DNA of 64,000 nucleotides from Alentia gelatinosa (lineage: Eukaryota > Annelida > Polychaeta > Phyllodocida > Polynoidae): the NCBI GenBank assembly GCA_950022655.1, contig OX465580.1, forward strand, positions 94,568,797 to 94,632,796, read 5' to 3'. Both the position numbers and the translations under genes were made by a program. The notes beneath the pieces are model-generated. The model saw only the letters and a list, made by a program, of their open reading frames with translations, searched no databases and was not told the origin of the DNA. Of the stretch, positions 12,008 to 24,061 are shown piece after piece (the stretch's first letter is position 1; each line of letters opens with the position of its first letter).

Positions 12008-12805
12008 TAAGCAGAGTAAACGAGGCAACGAAAATACAGAGTAAATGAGTCAAAAGAAATACATAACTACATCAGAACGGTAAAAAGAAAATACATAGAT
12101 GATGAGCTAGAACTACAAAAGAATGGATCGGTATGATACAAATACGCTTATATCAGCTCTCTGTGTGTTCCTCTGTGTATCTCCATTCCTATCGCTATAT
12201 TTGTGTCCGTGCGTGTGGTACCGGCAAGAGTGTGAAGTACAGGGGAGGGTGTCATGTTGGTTTTTGATCCTGCTCGGCCATTATTAACCGTCTCGTGACG
12301 CGTCTCCTTTAACCCTGCCATGACTGGTGACGCCCTGGAGGCAAGAAGCACCAGTCAGCGAGAGGGCGCCTTTGGTCTGTGTATTCCAAGGGGGTGGTAG
12401 GAGGGACAAGGGTCGTCATGTGGGCGCAGTGAATCAGCGGGCCAGAGGGTCAGGTCTGGATTGTCGGTGCCACCCATGACCAGGCTACGATGGTCATGTG
12501 GATAACGCACTGTAAGTGTTAAGTATGCCGTGCACGAAATGCCAGATAGTAGATTCTTTACTGCTCTGAACAAGAGGGTCTCACCGCAACACTCAGTGTA
12601 CGTACTTTTGTACTACAAATATCTGAAACAAAGCTACTCAACTCAGAGATTAATTAAGACAGTGGGATTGTAATTATCACGTAAAACATTCCCCCTTTTA
12701 AGTCAAGTTAAAAAAAGGTAACACGATATTGTCACTATTGGGCACCTCTCAAAGATTGGTTTTCAAAATAGAAATTCAAAGTAGTGTTCCATTCCCCTAA
12801 ATCAT

Positions 12806-13126
12806 TTGAGAGGCTGTCGCTACCACAGAGGATTAAAAATCTGGAATCGTCGGCAAAACATTGAATCTAAGCACCGGAAATGTAATATTCACTACCTTGA
12901 TACGCGTCGCAATATGCAGATGTTTAACAGTATGTACAAGCTATCGATGTTTGATAACAACCTTGATCTGACAGAGAGGAGGACCAGAAGTGGTCAAACA
13001 GTAAAATTCAAAAGTAGACGTATTACGTACAGCAAATATTTGCATTCGCCTTATTACCGAGGTCAAGTGTTGTGGAATACCCTGGATGCGGGGATGCAGC
13101 GAAGTGAGTCGTATATGAAATTTTAG
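12806..13126 (+). pseudogene. LINE reverse transcriptase, C-terminal fragment
   Basis: The frame ends with a typical non-LTR RT C-terminus: LDTRRNMQMFNSMYK, then a RTRSGQT segment, then HSPYYRGQVLWNTL and a short tail to TAG. The R-R-x-x-x-MYK, RTRS and SPYxRGxxLWN landmarks are usual at the end of Jockey/CR1-like RT ORFs. Nothing upstream of about 12806 carries the RT palm, so this is a 5'-truncated remnant. It differs from the 58-60 kb element, which lacks the RTRS/YRG pattern, so at least two LINE families have inserted here. Confidence 0.6.
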
Positions 13127-13769
13127 AAAGAGGTGAAATGTATGTACTCTGCTTACAACTGGAAGGCACAATAACTGATCACACCTCATCCTCATACTGT
13201 ATATAACTCTTTTTTATCTAAGGGATTTAAATGACTGAATGTGTCCCTCTGTTTGTGTTACTGTAATCACACAGTGGAAGATCTAACTCCGGTTAGAACT
13301 TAATGTATTTTGGATATAAAAAAGCACTACTCTGAAATGAGAATCAATTCCATAACCTTCCCTATCAAACAAAGGGGTTTCTGATTTTAAAAGAATCGAA
13401 ACTGTCTTTTATGAGATTCTCAATATTGGTTTGTTGGCAGGTATGTTGGCTTCAACGACTCTAGCATAACGTGTCCACCAGTAACACGCCGGGACCATTT
13501 ATGTTGTCACTCTCTCGATGACGTCTTCATAGATCTGCGGTCTTATCCCCGGTCTCACAGCACCTGTGGGCGGACTGTGTGCCTCCCCATTCACGCTCCC
13601 GGTCCTCACTGGTCTTGGGTTTTTGTGTTATATAAATTAAAGAATTTTAAGACCCATTGCCTGTGTGATTTTAAAGTTGTGTCTAATTGATTTTGCTCAT
13701 CCTTTCAGTGTCCCGTATTTTATACACACTCTGTTTGCAAGGGGGAAGTATATTATTGTTTACGGGGTT

Positions 13770-14113
13770 TCATTTTAGTGGCAATAGCATGCAGGGGGTT
13801 GAAGGTAACTGCAGGGCCCGGGCTAGTAGCCGTGTCTCGGGAGGTGTGTGGTTAATTTGACAGGCGGTGCACGTACCCTGCGTGGTGGGTCGCCGCACAG
13901 GCAGGTGGGCGGGGTGCTCTACCGTCCGTTGGATGCAGTGGTGGGGGTGCCGGTTTGGGCAACGCTGGAGGGTGAAGGTTGTCACGCTCCGTTGCTTTGA
14001 CATGTCCTGCCACCAGCATGAATGACCACATGATGAAGCTTGCGACTAGTGCTGCCACCTGGCTGGCCTCTCGTGCGCATGTCCATGAGGCACTGCCCCC
14101 CCCCCCCCCCCCC
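13770..14113. other. GC-rich patch ending in an 18-bp C run
   Basis: This G-rich interval holds several E-box-like hexamers (GCAGGTGG, CCACCTGG) and ends in 18 consecutive C at 14096-14113. No open frame resembles a protein. It may be an unmethylated regulatory patch, or simple-sequence drift next to the homopolymer. Confidence 0.3.
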
Positions 14114-14599
14114 TCAATCTGCAGAAAAACAAAAGTGTGAGATTGTCTCCATTTTATTAATATCTTCCTTTATCCTGAGTCAGCCATTTAGAATTAGATG
14201 AGAACCGTACGTTAAATTCATTTTAACTGCCCACGCTTGGAATATAAGGATCCTGGGTAGCACCAGCATAAGTAGGCCCCCTACGTCGTATTAAATCGTT
14301 TTTGCATTAAATAGGTCTACTACCTGTAGAGCAACGCGTTCGCGTGGCAAGCGATGGGTCGTACGACTGGTCGGCCAGGCGATGCAGATAGCCTGTACGG
14401 AGCTTTTGTTGACCACTCATCAAGGAACAAAACACAACCTCCAACCTCCCACTGAACCCCCACCCCGAAATTATCCCAATCGTTTGCAGGACAAAAAAAA
14501 CTTGCAGCTTGCCTGATGAGTCCTCATTTGTGTCTAGCCACGGTCCACGCCACATCACTGACACTTGTGTGGTGTGGTGCCCTACTCTGAACCCCATCT

Positions 14600-15110
14600 C
14601 CCCTCAGACATCATCCCCCGCCTCCCAGTCCGTACCTGCACATCCCCCGGGGGCCCGTTTCCCCCACGGTTGGTACCCTCCTGGTGTTGCACGAAGGCAG
14701 GCTTACATCCCTGTCGTTGGGTCTCCAAAATTGCCCATCGGTCCCCTTAACAACGCCATTACCCTGTGTGGTCCGCCCGTCCGCCCTTCTACCAAGGCGC
14801 CTTGCCGCCGCCACCCCGCCTGCGGCCATGGTTTTACCCGACGCTTTACCCAACTACATTTTGGGGCGCGCGGTCTTTTTTGTCGCCGCAGACACCTCTA
14901 AGTGCACGGCCGACACCAGGCGGACCTTTATGGCTTGTGATTACGGCCGTCGCTAGGTGTTTCTGTGAGTTGTAGCCTGTGTCAGCTTTCACTACCCGTC
15001 TTCGCTTGTTAGATTACGCGCGTTCCATCTTCATCAGGCGCATGCGCGTATTAATCATGCGACGCACTCTTATTATCGCCCGCACGCGAACGTGTACCCA
15101 CAAGAGGTGG
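14600..15110. promoter_or_regulatory. CpG-rich patch with a perfect NRF1-type site
   Basis: CpG density is much higher than in the flanks. GCGCATGCGC at 15038-15047 is the canonical palindromic NRF1 motif, followed by more CG-rich words (ATGCGACGC, CCCGCACGCGAACGTG). Open frames occur in several phases, as expected of GC-rich DNA, and none resembles a protein. It could be a promoter or enhancer of an unrecognised transcript. Confidence 0.3.
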
Positions 15111-15179
15111 AGGTGTGAAGGGCTTGCCAGTGGGCAGGCTTGCTTGATTGTGATCTTCTTAGTCCCTGTTTTACACTAA

Positions 15180-16930
15180 CGATGTGACGGCTGTGATGTT
15201 ATCTCTCTTTTCTGGTGTCCAACCACGCTAATGTGCCCAGTATGTCACCTGCAGCTATAGCTGCCATGCTTGGCAAACCTTCAAATTAGGTACACTAATA
15301 GATGTGATAAGATAGAACCCCAGGCGTGATTTCACGCAAAGCTTATACCACTTGTGTACTAACCCATGCAAAATGAAACACTTATCCGAGGCAGGAAGGA
15401 TACAAATATAGAATAAAACAAAACCAAAACATTTTGTATACCTCAGAATGATAATAAAACATTGATCCCAAAAGACAACCCAATGAAGCTCTTTTGGTGT
15501 ACATGTGTAATTGTTCTTTTATCCTTGGCACCAGCATCCTATCACAAGGTTGCATCTGTTACAAGTTTCAACTGACGACATACAATTTTTCAACAGCTTC
15601 TGTCAACCTCTAACCATTACTCAAGCTCGCTGCAAGAACACTTATCTTATAAGACAATCTATGGCCAACAACTTGTTGCTGATTTAACATTTATTACCTG
15701 TGGTTTGAATTTTCATTTGCTTCTCATGATATGATTTATAATTCTAATTCTGCTCTTCCTATTACTACACAACCATAGCTTATACAACTACACCCACCTA
15801 CCCATTGGTTGTGGCCTTCTCGTGTACTGGACATTCCCCATCGGCCCCCCTCGGGTCCATCTCAACTCCGTCATGCAAAGCGCATATACACTCATTCTTC
15901 TTGTTGATTCAGGACTCACTGTCGACTAATTATCTTGTCATCCGACCCAATTGATTGCCTGACGCCCCTGCAGAGGGCGCTGAGGAAAGCCCCGACCAGA
16001 TGGTTCCAGCTGTGTAGAACCCTCTTTATCGCCCTCTTATGCTGCAATTAGAAAAACGTTCTCACCAAGACAAACTTTGGTGTTAAAGTTCGCTATCATG
16101 GTATTATGTGGACTCGCAATAAGCACATCGCTTTGTTAACAAAGTAAGCGCAAGAGAAAGCTTTGTTTTAGAAGCACCAAAAACATATTGCTTAAAAACT
16201 ATAATTCACACACATGTTGAAGAATGGACCATAATATTCACCGTTTTGTCTCAAGAGAAGTGAATAGCGAAATAGAAGACAATAGCGAAACACAACTGGA
16301 ATGTTATAGTAATAATTTCAAGATAATCCTAATCATATAGATGTGTCACTGAAAATGTGTCCCCTTTCTCGTCAAGAAATTTACGTGAATATGACGCAAC
16401 CATACTTCGTTGAGTAAAATGTCTCTAAGGTGACAGTTGCATACTTGCCTTCTACAATAACACCCCTATCATTAAAGGGTCCTAAAATAAAACCCCTGTG
16501 GCAAAACATATTTTCTTCCATTTTTGGTGTACGGAACCACCGTTCAGCGTGTAGCGTCTGTCCACGTGTTTGATACGTCCCAGACGACTGCTGACACAAG
16601 CTGTGACGTTGATGACGCTTCCCACTAAACCAAACTGCCCGAGTCGAGCTTCGCGGAGCACGACCGATGACAGCACAAAACTGCAATTTTCAGCTCACGT
16701 CCCACTGGCCGCACCGTGGTAGCACTGGTGTTCTTATTGTCGCACAACGTGGCTATATGTCTGACAAAGTCGTAAAAGTCACCACGCCGATGGTTATCGC
16801 CCATGTGACAGTGGTAATCACTGAGACACTCCGTATGCCATTTTAAATGAAAAACCGTCACTGCAGGCGGAGTACCAGCAATTGCCCACCCTCGTTACTT
16901 CAGATTGTGTAGTGTGTGAATCATAGAGCA
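15180..16930. other. Gene-free spacer
   Basis: No recognisable coding exon, RNA gene or clear repeat. The minus-strand frames at 16381-16861 have no recognisable domain. Confidence 0.4.
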
Positions 16931-16937
16931 ATTTTCT

Positions 16938-17010
16938 GTTGGTATTTTCTCCTGCTAGCAGGTGCCCTCGACCCCTATACCTGGTTGGGAACTAGCAGGA
17001 AATAACCAAC
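16938..17010. repeat. 20-bp inverted repeat (hairpin)
   Basis: The left arm 16938-16958 (GTTGGT...CCTGCTAG) pairs with the right arm 16992-17010 (CTAGCAGG...ACCAAC) with a few mismatches around a 33-nt loop. It may be a short foldback element or a structured transcript. Confidence 0.5.
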
Positions 17011-17403
17011 AACATCACGATCTTTCTCAATCCAAAAGAGTCAAATAATGCAAAAGATAAATGTATTTTCTAGACCAGTCTTCATTTAATAACCCCTTCC
17101 TATATATAAAAATTATGATCGGCTAATAAAAAAAAGATCACAAACCGCCAGCCTGATAAAGGCATATTTTATGATTACTATACTGTGAAAGATTTATTTG
17201 CGAGATTAATTCAATCCGAAAATTGCGTGTGGTCACAACACAGAGCATTCAAACAGAGCACTGCACCACGCAGTGGCTGAATGGAGACAGTGTTAAGCCG
17301 GAGGGGCACCAGGTTCTGAAAGTGAGTGTTGACTTAGTCACACAACCCCGGAGGCTCCTGAAGACCAGTGTCCATCCATCATCCAGTCAGAGGGGGCTGA
17401 CCG

Positions 17404-17589
17404 GTGGTCAGTGGCCACCCCTTCCTGTTGCCTGTTTACGGAGCTGTTGACCAGTATCCAGAATGTCTGTCAGACGTCCCTCTAGGACCTTTGTCGGTGC
17501 CGACAACGGTTGGTGTGCAGCAGGGTTCAATGCTACAGCCCGATTATTTTCGTCCACTGATACATATGATATTTGTTGAAAATATATAA
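17404..17589 (+). pseudogene. Possible RT motif fragment (weak)
   Basis: A short frame contains GVQQGSMLQPDYF, which resembles the GVPQGSxLxPxxF motif of non-LTR reverse transcriptases. Neither the preceding palm aspartate motif nor the following YADD box is visible in any frame nearby. It is either a small, very decayed LINE piece or chance. Confidence 0.2.
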
Positions 17590-18518
17590 CTAAAGATATT
17601 ACAAGATGATGTAGAATTTGCAATAAAGACTATTGCGTACGATTTTCAACAGATGTACATTTTCTAGTATGTTTCTTAAACTGGTTGATTTTGAATCTTG
17701 TCATATTGATTTCACAACAAACTTTTGAAATTAATATGGAGAGAACAACCTTTTGCTTTACATGGTTGAATCTGAAATTTGAACCCAGTGTAATATAGCA
17801 ATAAATATCCCTGTTCTGTAAGACAAATATGATACAAACAGATGGCAATTGCCGTTAAGCGACAATCTACTGATGTATTCTCAAAGGAATCACTCTAATC
17901 ATGGATCTGCCATTCACTTTGAGAATTCAATATGCACACATCAGATTGGACCAGAGTGTGCTTAATGTGTAATATTTGACCAGCATACTTCAGTGAGGAA
18001 GCGAATGCATTGAATGTGCCATACACGCTCCGCCCACCTAGACTGGTCCATATGGCTTAAGTCAAGCGCGGATGGGATGAACCCACTCGACGGCAATGGA
18101 TTAAGGCGTATCGAATAACCTCTAATTGTGTACTTAGGCAAAGACTCGCCCACTGGTAAGGTGGGTAAGGTTGGCCGAGATGTCGTTCAAGGACTTGACC
18201 TATGACCCCTGGCGATGGATAGGGCAAGGAATGGCCAGATGTAGGTGGAGTCGAAATGCTTAGCAAAGGAAAGTGAAAATTGTAAAGGACCTTGTTAAGT
18301 GAGGATTAAAACAGACTTTAAACGTATATATTCACGGGCTTCACCACGACTGCTTCTAATCCCCTTTGAAAGATGTTGTCAATGGATTCTCGGCTGGACT
18401 ATAACTATATGAAGAGTGGCCTTGTATATTGACCCCACCCCTTCCACCATAGCTCTTTCTACTATACTTAACTTATCTTCACACCCATACGTTACCTAAA
18501 TCTACAGGGAGGATTCCT

Positions 18519-18682
18519 GGAAATGTTCGCGATAATGACATTATGTTCTGCTTGATGATAAGACGAGGGTTAATCTTGCTCGTTCTCCAAACATTATTAC
18601 GGAAATGTTCGCGATAATGATATTATGTTCTGCTTGATGATAAGACGAGGGTTAATCTTGCTCCTTCTCCAAACATTATTAC
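18519..18682. repeat. 82-bp tandem duplication
   Basis: The unit starting GGAAATGTTCGCGATAATGA at 18519 repeats exactly 82 bp later at 18601. The two copies differ at about two positions inside the unit (GACATT/GATATT and CTCGTT/CTCCTT), so the duplication is recent. No coding role is visible. Confidence 0.9.
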
Positions 18683-18689
18683 GAAAATG

Positions 18690-20290
18690 AAAATAATATT
18701 TGAGGAAGGAATTATCCCCGCACCACTTCTTCAGAACCATAGGTGAAATTAAATAGCCATTGTGATCTTGATCTATTCTGAAGGTCGCAGGGTGTCGATA
18801 AGTAATATGACGCCCCCAGCTTACACATACAGATCAATGCCAACAGCAGATGACGTTACATAAACACTGCCCTGGGACCTGCGTTTTTATTGACCACAAA
18901 ACCTGCTTGAATACATGCCTGAATACTTTCACCAAGCTTTGAGGCAGGTAGTATAGATTTTTCCATTTCAATTACTGACAACTGTATTTTTCGAAAGAGA
19001 TCGTTGGCTACAATTTATATATTTAACAAGATTGATTTAGGCAAACTTCATTACCAACTTTGATTTGATACTTCTTTTATTTAGATTAAGTGTGATATCA
19101 GATGCTATTTAAAAAAGACATTGATCCTGGTAGTATCCAACTATATTGGAGTAACGAAATATGGAATGGTGTGGTAGGTAAGGCTTCTATTAACGTATAT
19201 GCGTCTGAAAAATGTATAAGTGCAAGATATCTTATTCCAGAAAATTGGTATATGAGAAGTATTAAATGCGATTAAAATTGGGTTAGCTGCCAATACACCA
19301 TGTTTCTGACCAGTCCTCCGTATCGATCAATCCACCTGAGGATCGACAGGTGCCGCTGTGTGCACGTTGTCTGCTCAGTTGAACACGCCACCCACACGTA
19401 TATCCCATCTGTTGCTCTGACCAGTATTCACCAGGATGAGAGACATGTCGGCTTGAATTCATAACGACTAGTCAATTGTGAAATCTGAAATTCTGGCCTA
19501 TCTATTTACCTTCTGTCGGGCTAGTCATACAGACCTATCGCAAGAGCGGTCGCAGTTAATTGATTTAAGGTTGAATTAAATACACACCATGTGGCAAAAT
19601 AATCCATTGCCGTTCTTGTTCCAAGTAATGCTTGCCAACTGCTTGCGCGTGCACATCTATTTGATAATATGTTCTTATAATATAGCATTGATTGTGGCTA
19701 CCAAAATTATCATTGATCAGTACTGCAAAGTAAGTAACTAATATATCCTGGGTATTGATTTTTACTATGCAGTAAAAAACGGTAAAAAACGGAAGTGAAA
19801 CAGAACCTTCCGAACTGTAGATAAGAATGTCCCTGTTATATCCGTACGTAATGTGTTCGCTAGTACCAGTCAGCGCGTGTAGCCGTGGGCATTGGCCTGC
19901 TATGAGCCTGGTACCGCAGGCCGGTACCCAGCACGTCGAACTCGCCACACACCTGCTAACCTCCCACTGATCGATCCGGAAATCAATCCGCCACGACAAA
20001 AAAAAGCCCAGTGAGAAGCGCCCTGGTCAATGCACCACAGTTGTTTGGAAAACGCAAGTATTTGCCAGGTTCGATATAGGCAATTGTCCGCAGCCAACTG
20101 TTGCCGTCATCTGGGCCTGGTGACAGCCTCCACTTCCACTTGTTGAGGCCTGAGGAGCGCCGCCTGCCGCCACCCTTCATGTCATCACCAATGGGGTGAA
20201 GAGCCCGTGGTGCGTCGCAGGCTGGGTCGGCGTTTGGGTTGTGATAGGGGGTGGTTGGTGTGGGTAGCGCGTGGATGTTCAGCCCAATGC
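18690..20290. other. Gene-free spacer
   Basis: Mixed AT-rich and moderately GC-rich DNA. The open frames have no recognisable domain. Nothing else was identified. Confidence 0.4.
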
Positions 20291-20304
20291 AAGTCTTCCT
20301 CCCG

Positions 20305-20409
20305 CTCTGTCTCTCTTTTTCTGTCTGCCTGTCTCTCTCAATCTTTCTGTCTGTCTGTCTCTCACTCCATCTATCTGTCTCTCTGTCTCTCTGTCTCTCT
20401 GTCTCTCTG

Positions 20410-20456
<47 letters not shown>

Positions 20457-20500
20457 TTCTATCTCTCTCTCTTTCTATCTCTCTCTCTCTCTCTCTCGTT
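20305..20500. repeat. (CTGT/CT)n microsatellite
   Basis: Pyrimidine-only repeat of TCTG, TCTCTG and CT units, about 195 bp. The Ser/Leu-rich open frames across it are repeat translations, not genes. Confidence 0.9.
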
Positions 20501-20599
20501 TCTTCTCGGCCATTAACTGAACTTCCCCATCTTACTTTTACCGTATCCATCTGTCACTTTGGGGCTCGTGTAACAATATCTTAATACATTAACACTGGT

Positions 20600-22100
20600 T
20601 GTCTTTGGCATAAATCCAAGGTCTATGATAGAATATTCCACATATCCTATTTATTTTTCCTACCGACAATGTGTCCCTCAAGATAAGTTTTCCTTGTGAA
20701 TTCCTTTATCTCTATGCATGTTATGTATGCAATATTATATCTTTATTGTTTTGTTGGTCAAAAACTAAATACTTCCGTTATATTCAAAAATATATATTCA
20801 AAATTAAGTGTAAATTCCCTCCTTAAAATGAATCAAAACTGAACTAGAGCTTATATGAGATGCAAATATAAAATACATATATGTATGAAACAGGTTAGAA
20901 AAGGGCGTCTTGCGTTATTCAATAAGCCGTAGCGACGACCATGAGCAGCTCACCCTGGGTATACTTCTCATTTAGATATACTACTTACATCGCATCGAGC
21001 TACTCGCCTGTATAGTTCTACCATTTCCCCATACTACTCATAGCCACTAGGTCATGTCTAATTTGCCAATGTTATTATTCTTGATTGAATCGTATTTATA
21101 AATTTTAATCAAATGCATATATTACAAATATAACTATTTAGTATTGCAACATCATCATGTTAGCTTTTGAAAAATAGCAATTTGAAATCTCCTGGTAACG
21201 CTGCAGTACATGTATTTATATACATGTAGGCCTACATGTAGACAGTAACACTTCTGTAGTCAGAGTTTAAGGCTCTCATGATACTGGAAATATGTATGCA
21301 AATCAAAACATTCCTTTCTCGATTGAAAAAAAGGTTCAAGAAGGTGGAAATCACCAAAAAAAGAAAAGAAGACAAAGTGAATTCTTTATAATTTGTTGAT
21401 TAAATCAAGTGCTACAATTGATGATTGATTGTATATCAAGTGATTGATTGTGTATCAAGGGTTGTCACATCGTTGTCACATCGTTTCGCCAATATTTAAT
21501 TAGCTTCATCAGGTGGAATTACCTAAAATAACATTATGTGTTTTGCCGTTATGTATGGTGGTCAAAGTGTTCTCCCTTCCTTTCAGAAATGGGATCTGTT
21601 TCACTTTCGGTGATGTAAGATTGTTCTTTCCATATTGTGTCAATGTCGCTGTATATAATGCATGTGCTTATAAGTGTCTCCATGTGTTCATTTAATAGGA
21701 ACAGACATGTTTCTATGATCCCGGCAGTAAACGGACAAAATGAACTTAACAAAGTACCCTTAATATTCTGTAATTGCTGGTCAAATATGAAATTAATTAC
21801 GGCATAAATCATACTCGCACCTCTACTTCCAAACTGAACAAGAGTGGCATTGTAAACTGTGGCAATATTCATACTTCATCGTAAGAAGACAGGTTACCAT
21901 GATAAGCCGAGTGTATCAAAAATGGGTTATATCTCAACTGCCGAAGTTATTGAAATACAAACCTATAGGCTACGATCTATGTAATTAATTTATCATACTC
22001 ATGTGGTCTTCTTTTGTCTTAATGTACGTACTATGTGGAATGTCGTTGTGTCTTAGTAACGGAGAGTGTATTAGGGCTACACAGTCCCGTTCTTAAATGA
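20600..22100. other. AT-rich spacer with small repeats
   Basis: No gene recognised. It contains a perfect 20-bp palindrome at 21221-21240 and short tandem words at about 21423-21482 (GATTGATTGTRTATCAAG twice, then GTTGTCACATC twice). Confidence 0.45.
21221..21240. repeat. Perfect 20-bp palindrome
   Basis: TACATGTAGGCCTACATGTA is its own reverse complement. It is built from TACATGTA, a word that recurs throughout the window. Confidence 0.8.
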
Positions 22101-22107
22101 AGAGGCC

Positions 22108-22480
22108 ATGTGCCCCAAACCCGAGGGCGTTAAAAGTCGTCTGCTGCGTGAGGTGCCACCTGGGGGCGCCGGCGGTCACCTCCGTGCCACCTTAAGATTG
22201 ATGTCCCTCTTTAAGCTCTCCTCTCGTCACGCTCCATCTCCCGCTGCTCGCCGCCTGCTGTCTTTAACAGTTTATCTGCCTGTCGCGAGCCGCCGTCCGG
22301 CTGCGAGTCGCCGGCTGTGGCGGCACGATAGGGCGCGGAGGCCGGCCCCGGTCACGGGGCGTGGCCGGCCCGGTCCCCGGCCTTTGTCCGTTACTACTCC
22401 GGCCAGACGCCGGTTCCCACGGCGTAGAGTTTCGGCAGCGCCCGCTGAACCACGATGTTCTGAGTCCGCCTTGGAATGAA
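22108..22480. promoter_or_regulatory. CpG island-like block
   Basis: A sharply bounded block of high GC and high CpG in an AT-rich neighbourhood. It holds inverted GC-rich words such as GAGGCCGGCCCCGG and GTGGCCGGCCCGG. A 123-codon frame crosses it but is Arg/Pro-rich, low in complexity and matches no domain. An unmethylated regulatory element or the 5' end of an unrecognised transcript are possible. Confidence 0.3.
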
Positions 22481-24013
22481 AGAGGTATTGTAGAAGGCGA
22501 GCCGGGATTGAGTATGAAAATTGTTTAGAATTGTGTTAATATCGCTCAGTCTACATTTGTGTAAATAGGAGGGCAGGTGTGTGGTTTATAGATTCATGAA
22601 TACGCTTGTACATATCAATAGTAGATTGTATATGTACTTCTCGTGCCATATGTAAAGTGCAATTTTCGTATACTACTTACGCCAAAGATACAGTCAGCTA
22701 CTCCATTGAATTGAATAACTATTTTTATTCCATTTTAACTAGTTGATAGTGCATGGTATTTAACAAATCGCCCATGGTCTGGTTGTGAACACATTAACTC
22801 TAACGTCATAATTAAGATTAATAAGCGTGTTTCACTGGCTCTTAATTACCAGTGTAACGCAGGACAAAGAGAGTGTTTTGACATTTTCAATTTTTCAGCC
22901 TGTGTCTTAGTTATGTCGTAACCCCAGGGCGCAAATTGACCATGAAATCATGCGGCCTTGTCCCTGCCTGACATAAACATCACTCACTCATTCAGAACGC
23001 CATTCCACGCCACGCATGAACGAATTTGACATTCCACGAAAACAATTAAACGGCCTGCGTAATAGACGTCATTACTTAATGCCTTTATTATCGCCCACCG
23101 TCCAGTTGGCCCAGGCCAAGATGTTATCTAAATTGCATTAAACGATTTACACGTTTTTCTAGAAGCGGAGGATATTTTCCGCCTAGGGGTGAAGGGTGAT
23201 GGGGCATTAAGTAGAATTGTGGCAGGGCCCGAGCTGTGGTCTGGTCACAGTTGACTTGTTCTGAATAACTCTGGGTCGACTGGCGAACTGTCAAGATGCC
23301 AAAACGCCCGGCTCCTCTTTGTTAATACCCACAGGCGCTATTTTCTGGAGACGGCCTCGCAAGCACCGTGTGTACCCGGGTGGTTCTGCCCCTTATTGTG
23401 GTCTTTTTGTTGAAGTAGACATTTTGATTTTTCAACAGGGGGAAAAGCGCAATCAGGGAAGGCCATTAATTCAAGTGTATGTACACGCTATGAATGGCTC
23501 AGTTATTGGGTATTTATCACCAATAGGCAAACAATTAAACTTCATCAGTGGACCTTTAAAATGTGTTTTACGACTTTGTTATAACACTATGATCAACTGG
23601 TATTTGGTGATGCAAATTTATTTACCTAATGTAAAATTGTTGAACATATGGAACTACTTTGTCCTTTCATAATCAAATAAATCACGATGCCACTCAATAT
23701 TTTTTATTTCATATTTCAGAATAACAGTAGATGACTCAATTTCGCGCTCAATATAACACACGGGTAATAATCCCATAGCAACATACGTGACGTCTGCTAT
23801 CAAGTAGGGGTATCGTTACGTTTACATTTTGTCTCCCTGTATAGTGTTGCTCACAAGTCCATCATTTCTGACATGTCGTCAAAACACCATTATTACTCGA
23901 TTATAGTAATAACTGTAATTTGCCGCCTTTTTCAGCAGGGGTAACTACTGTCGTCTGCCCCCTTCGCGATGACGTCAGGACGCGGCTCTGGTGAGAACGC
24001 TGAGGCCTTCAAG

Positions 24014-24061
24014 CATATGGCTGCTGCAGCAGTCGGTTCCCATAAACAAACGCGACAGCTG
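24014..24061. promoter_or_regulatory. E-box / TTCCCA cluster (PTF1-like)
   Basis: CATATG (24014-24019), TTCCCA (24037-24042) and CAGCTG (24056-24061) sit in a short CpG-containing patch. PTF1A-RBPJ complexes are known to bind an E-box plus a TTCCCA box spaced by whole helical turns. Here the TTCCCA and CAGCTG centres are 19 bp apart, near two turns. Vertebrate Prdm13 is a known PTF1A target, which makes the site worth noting, but it lies 9 kb upstream and rests on motif matching only. Confidence 0.2.

Noticed and set aside
20207..20584. Ser/Leu-rich open frames
   Set aside because: Translations of the CT/CTGT microsatellite; the same holds for frames at 38207-38584 and 55019-55667.
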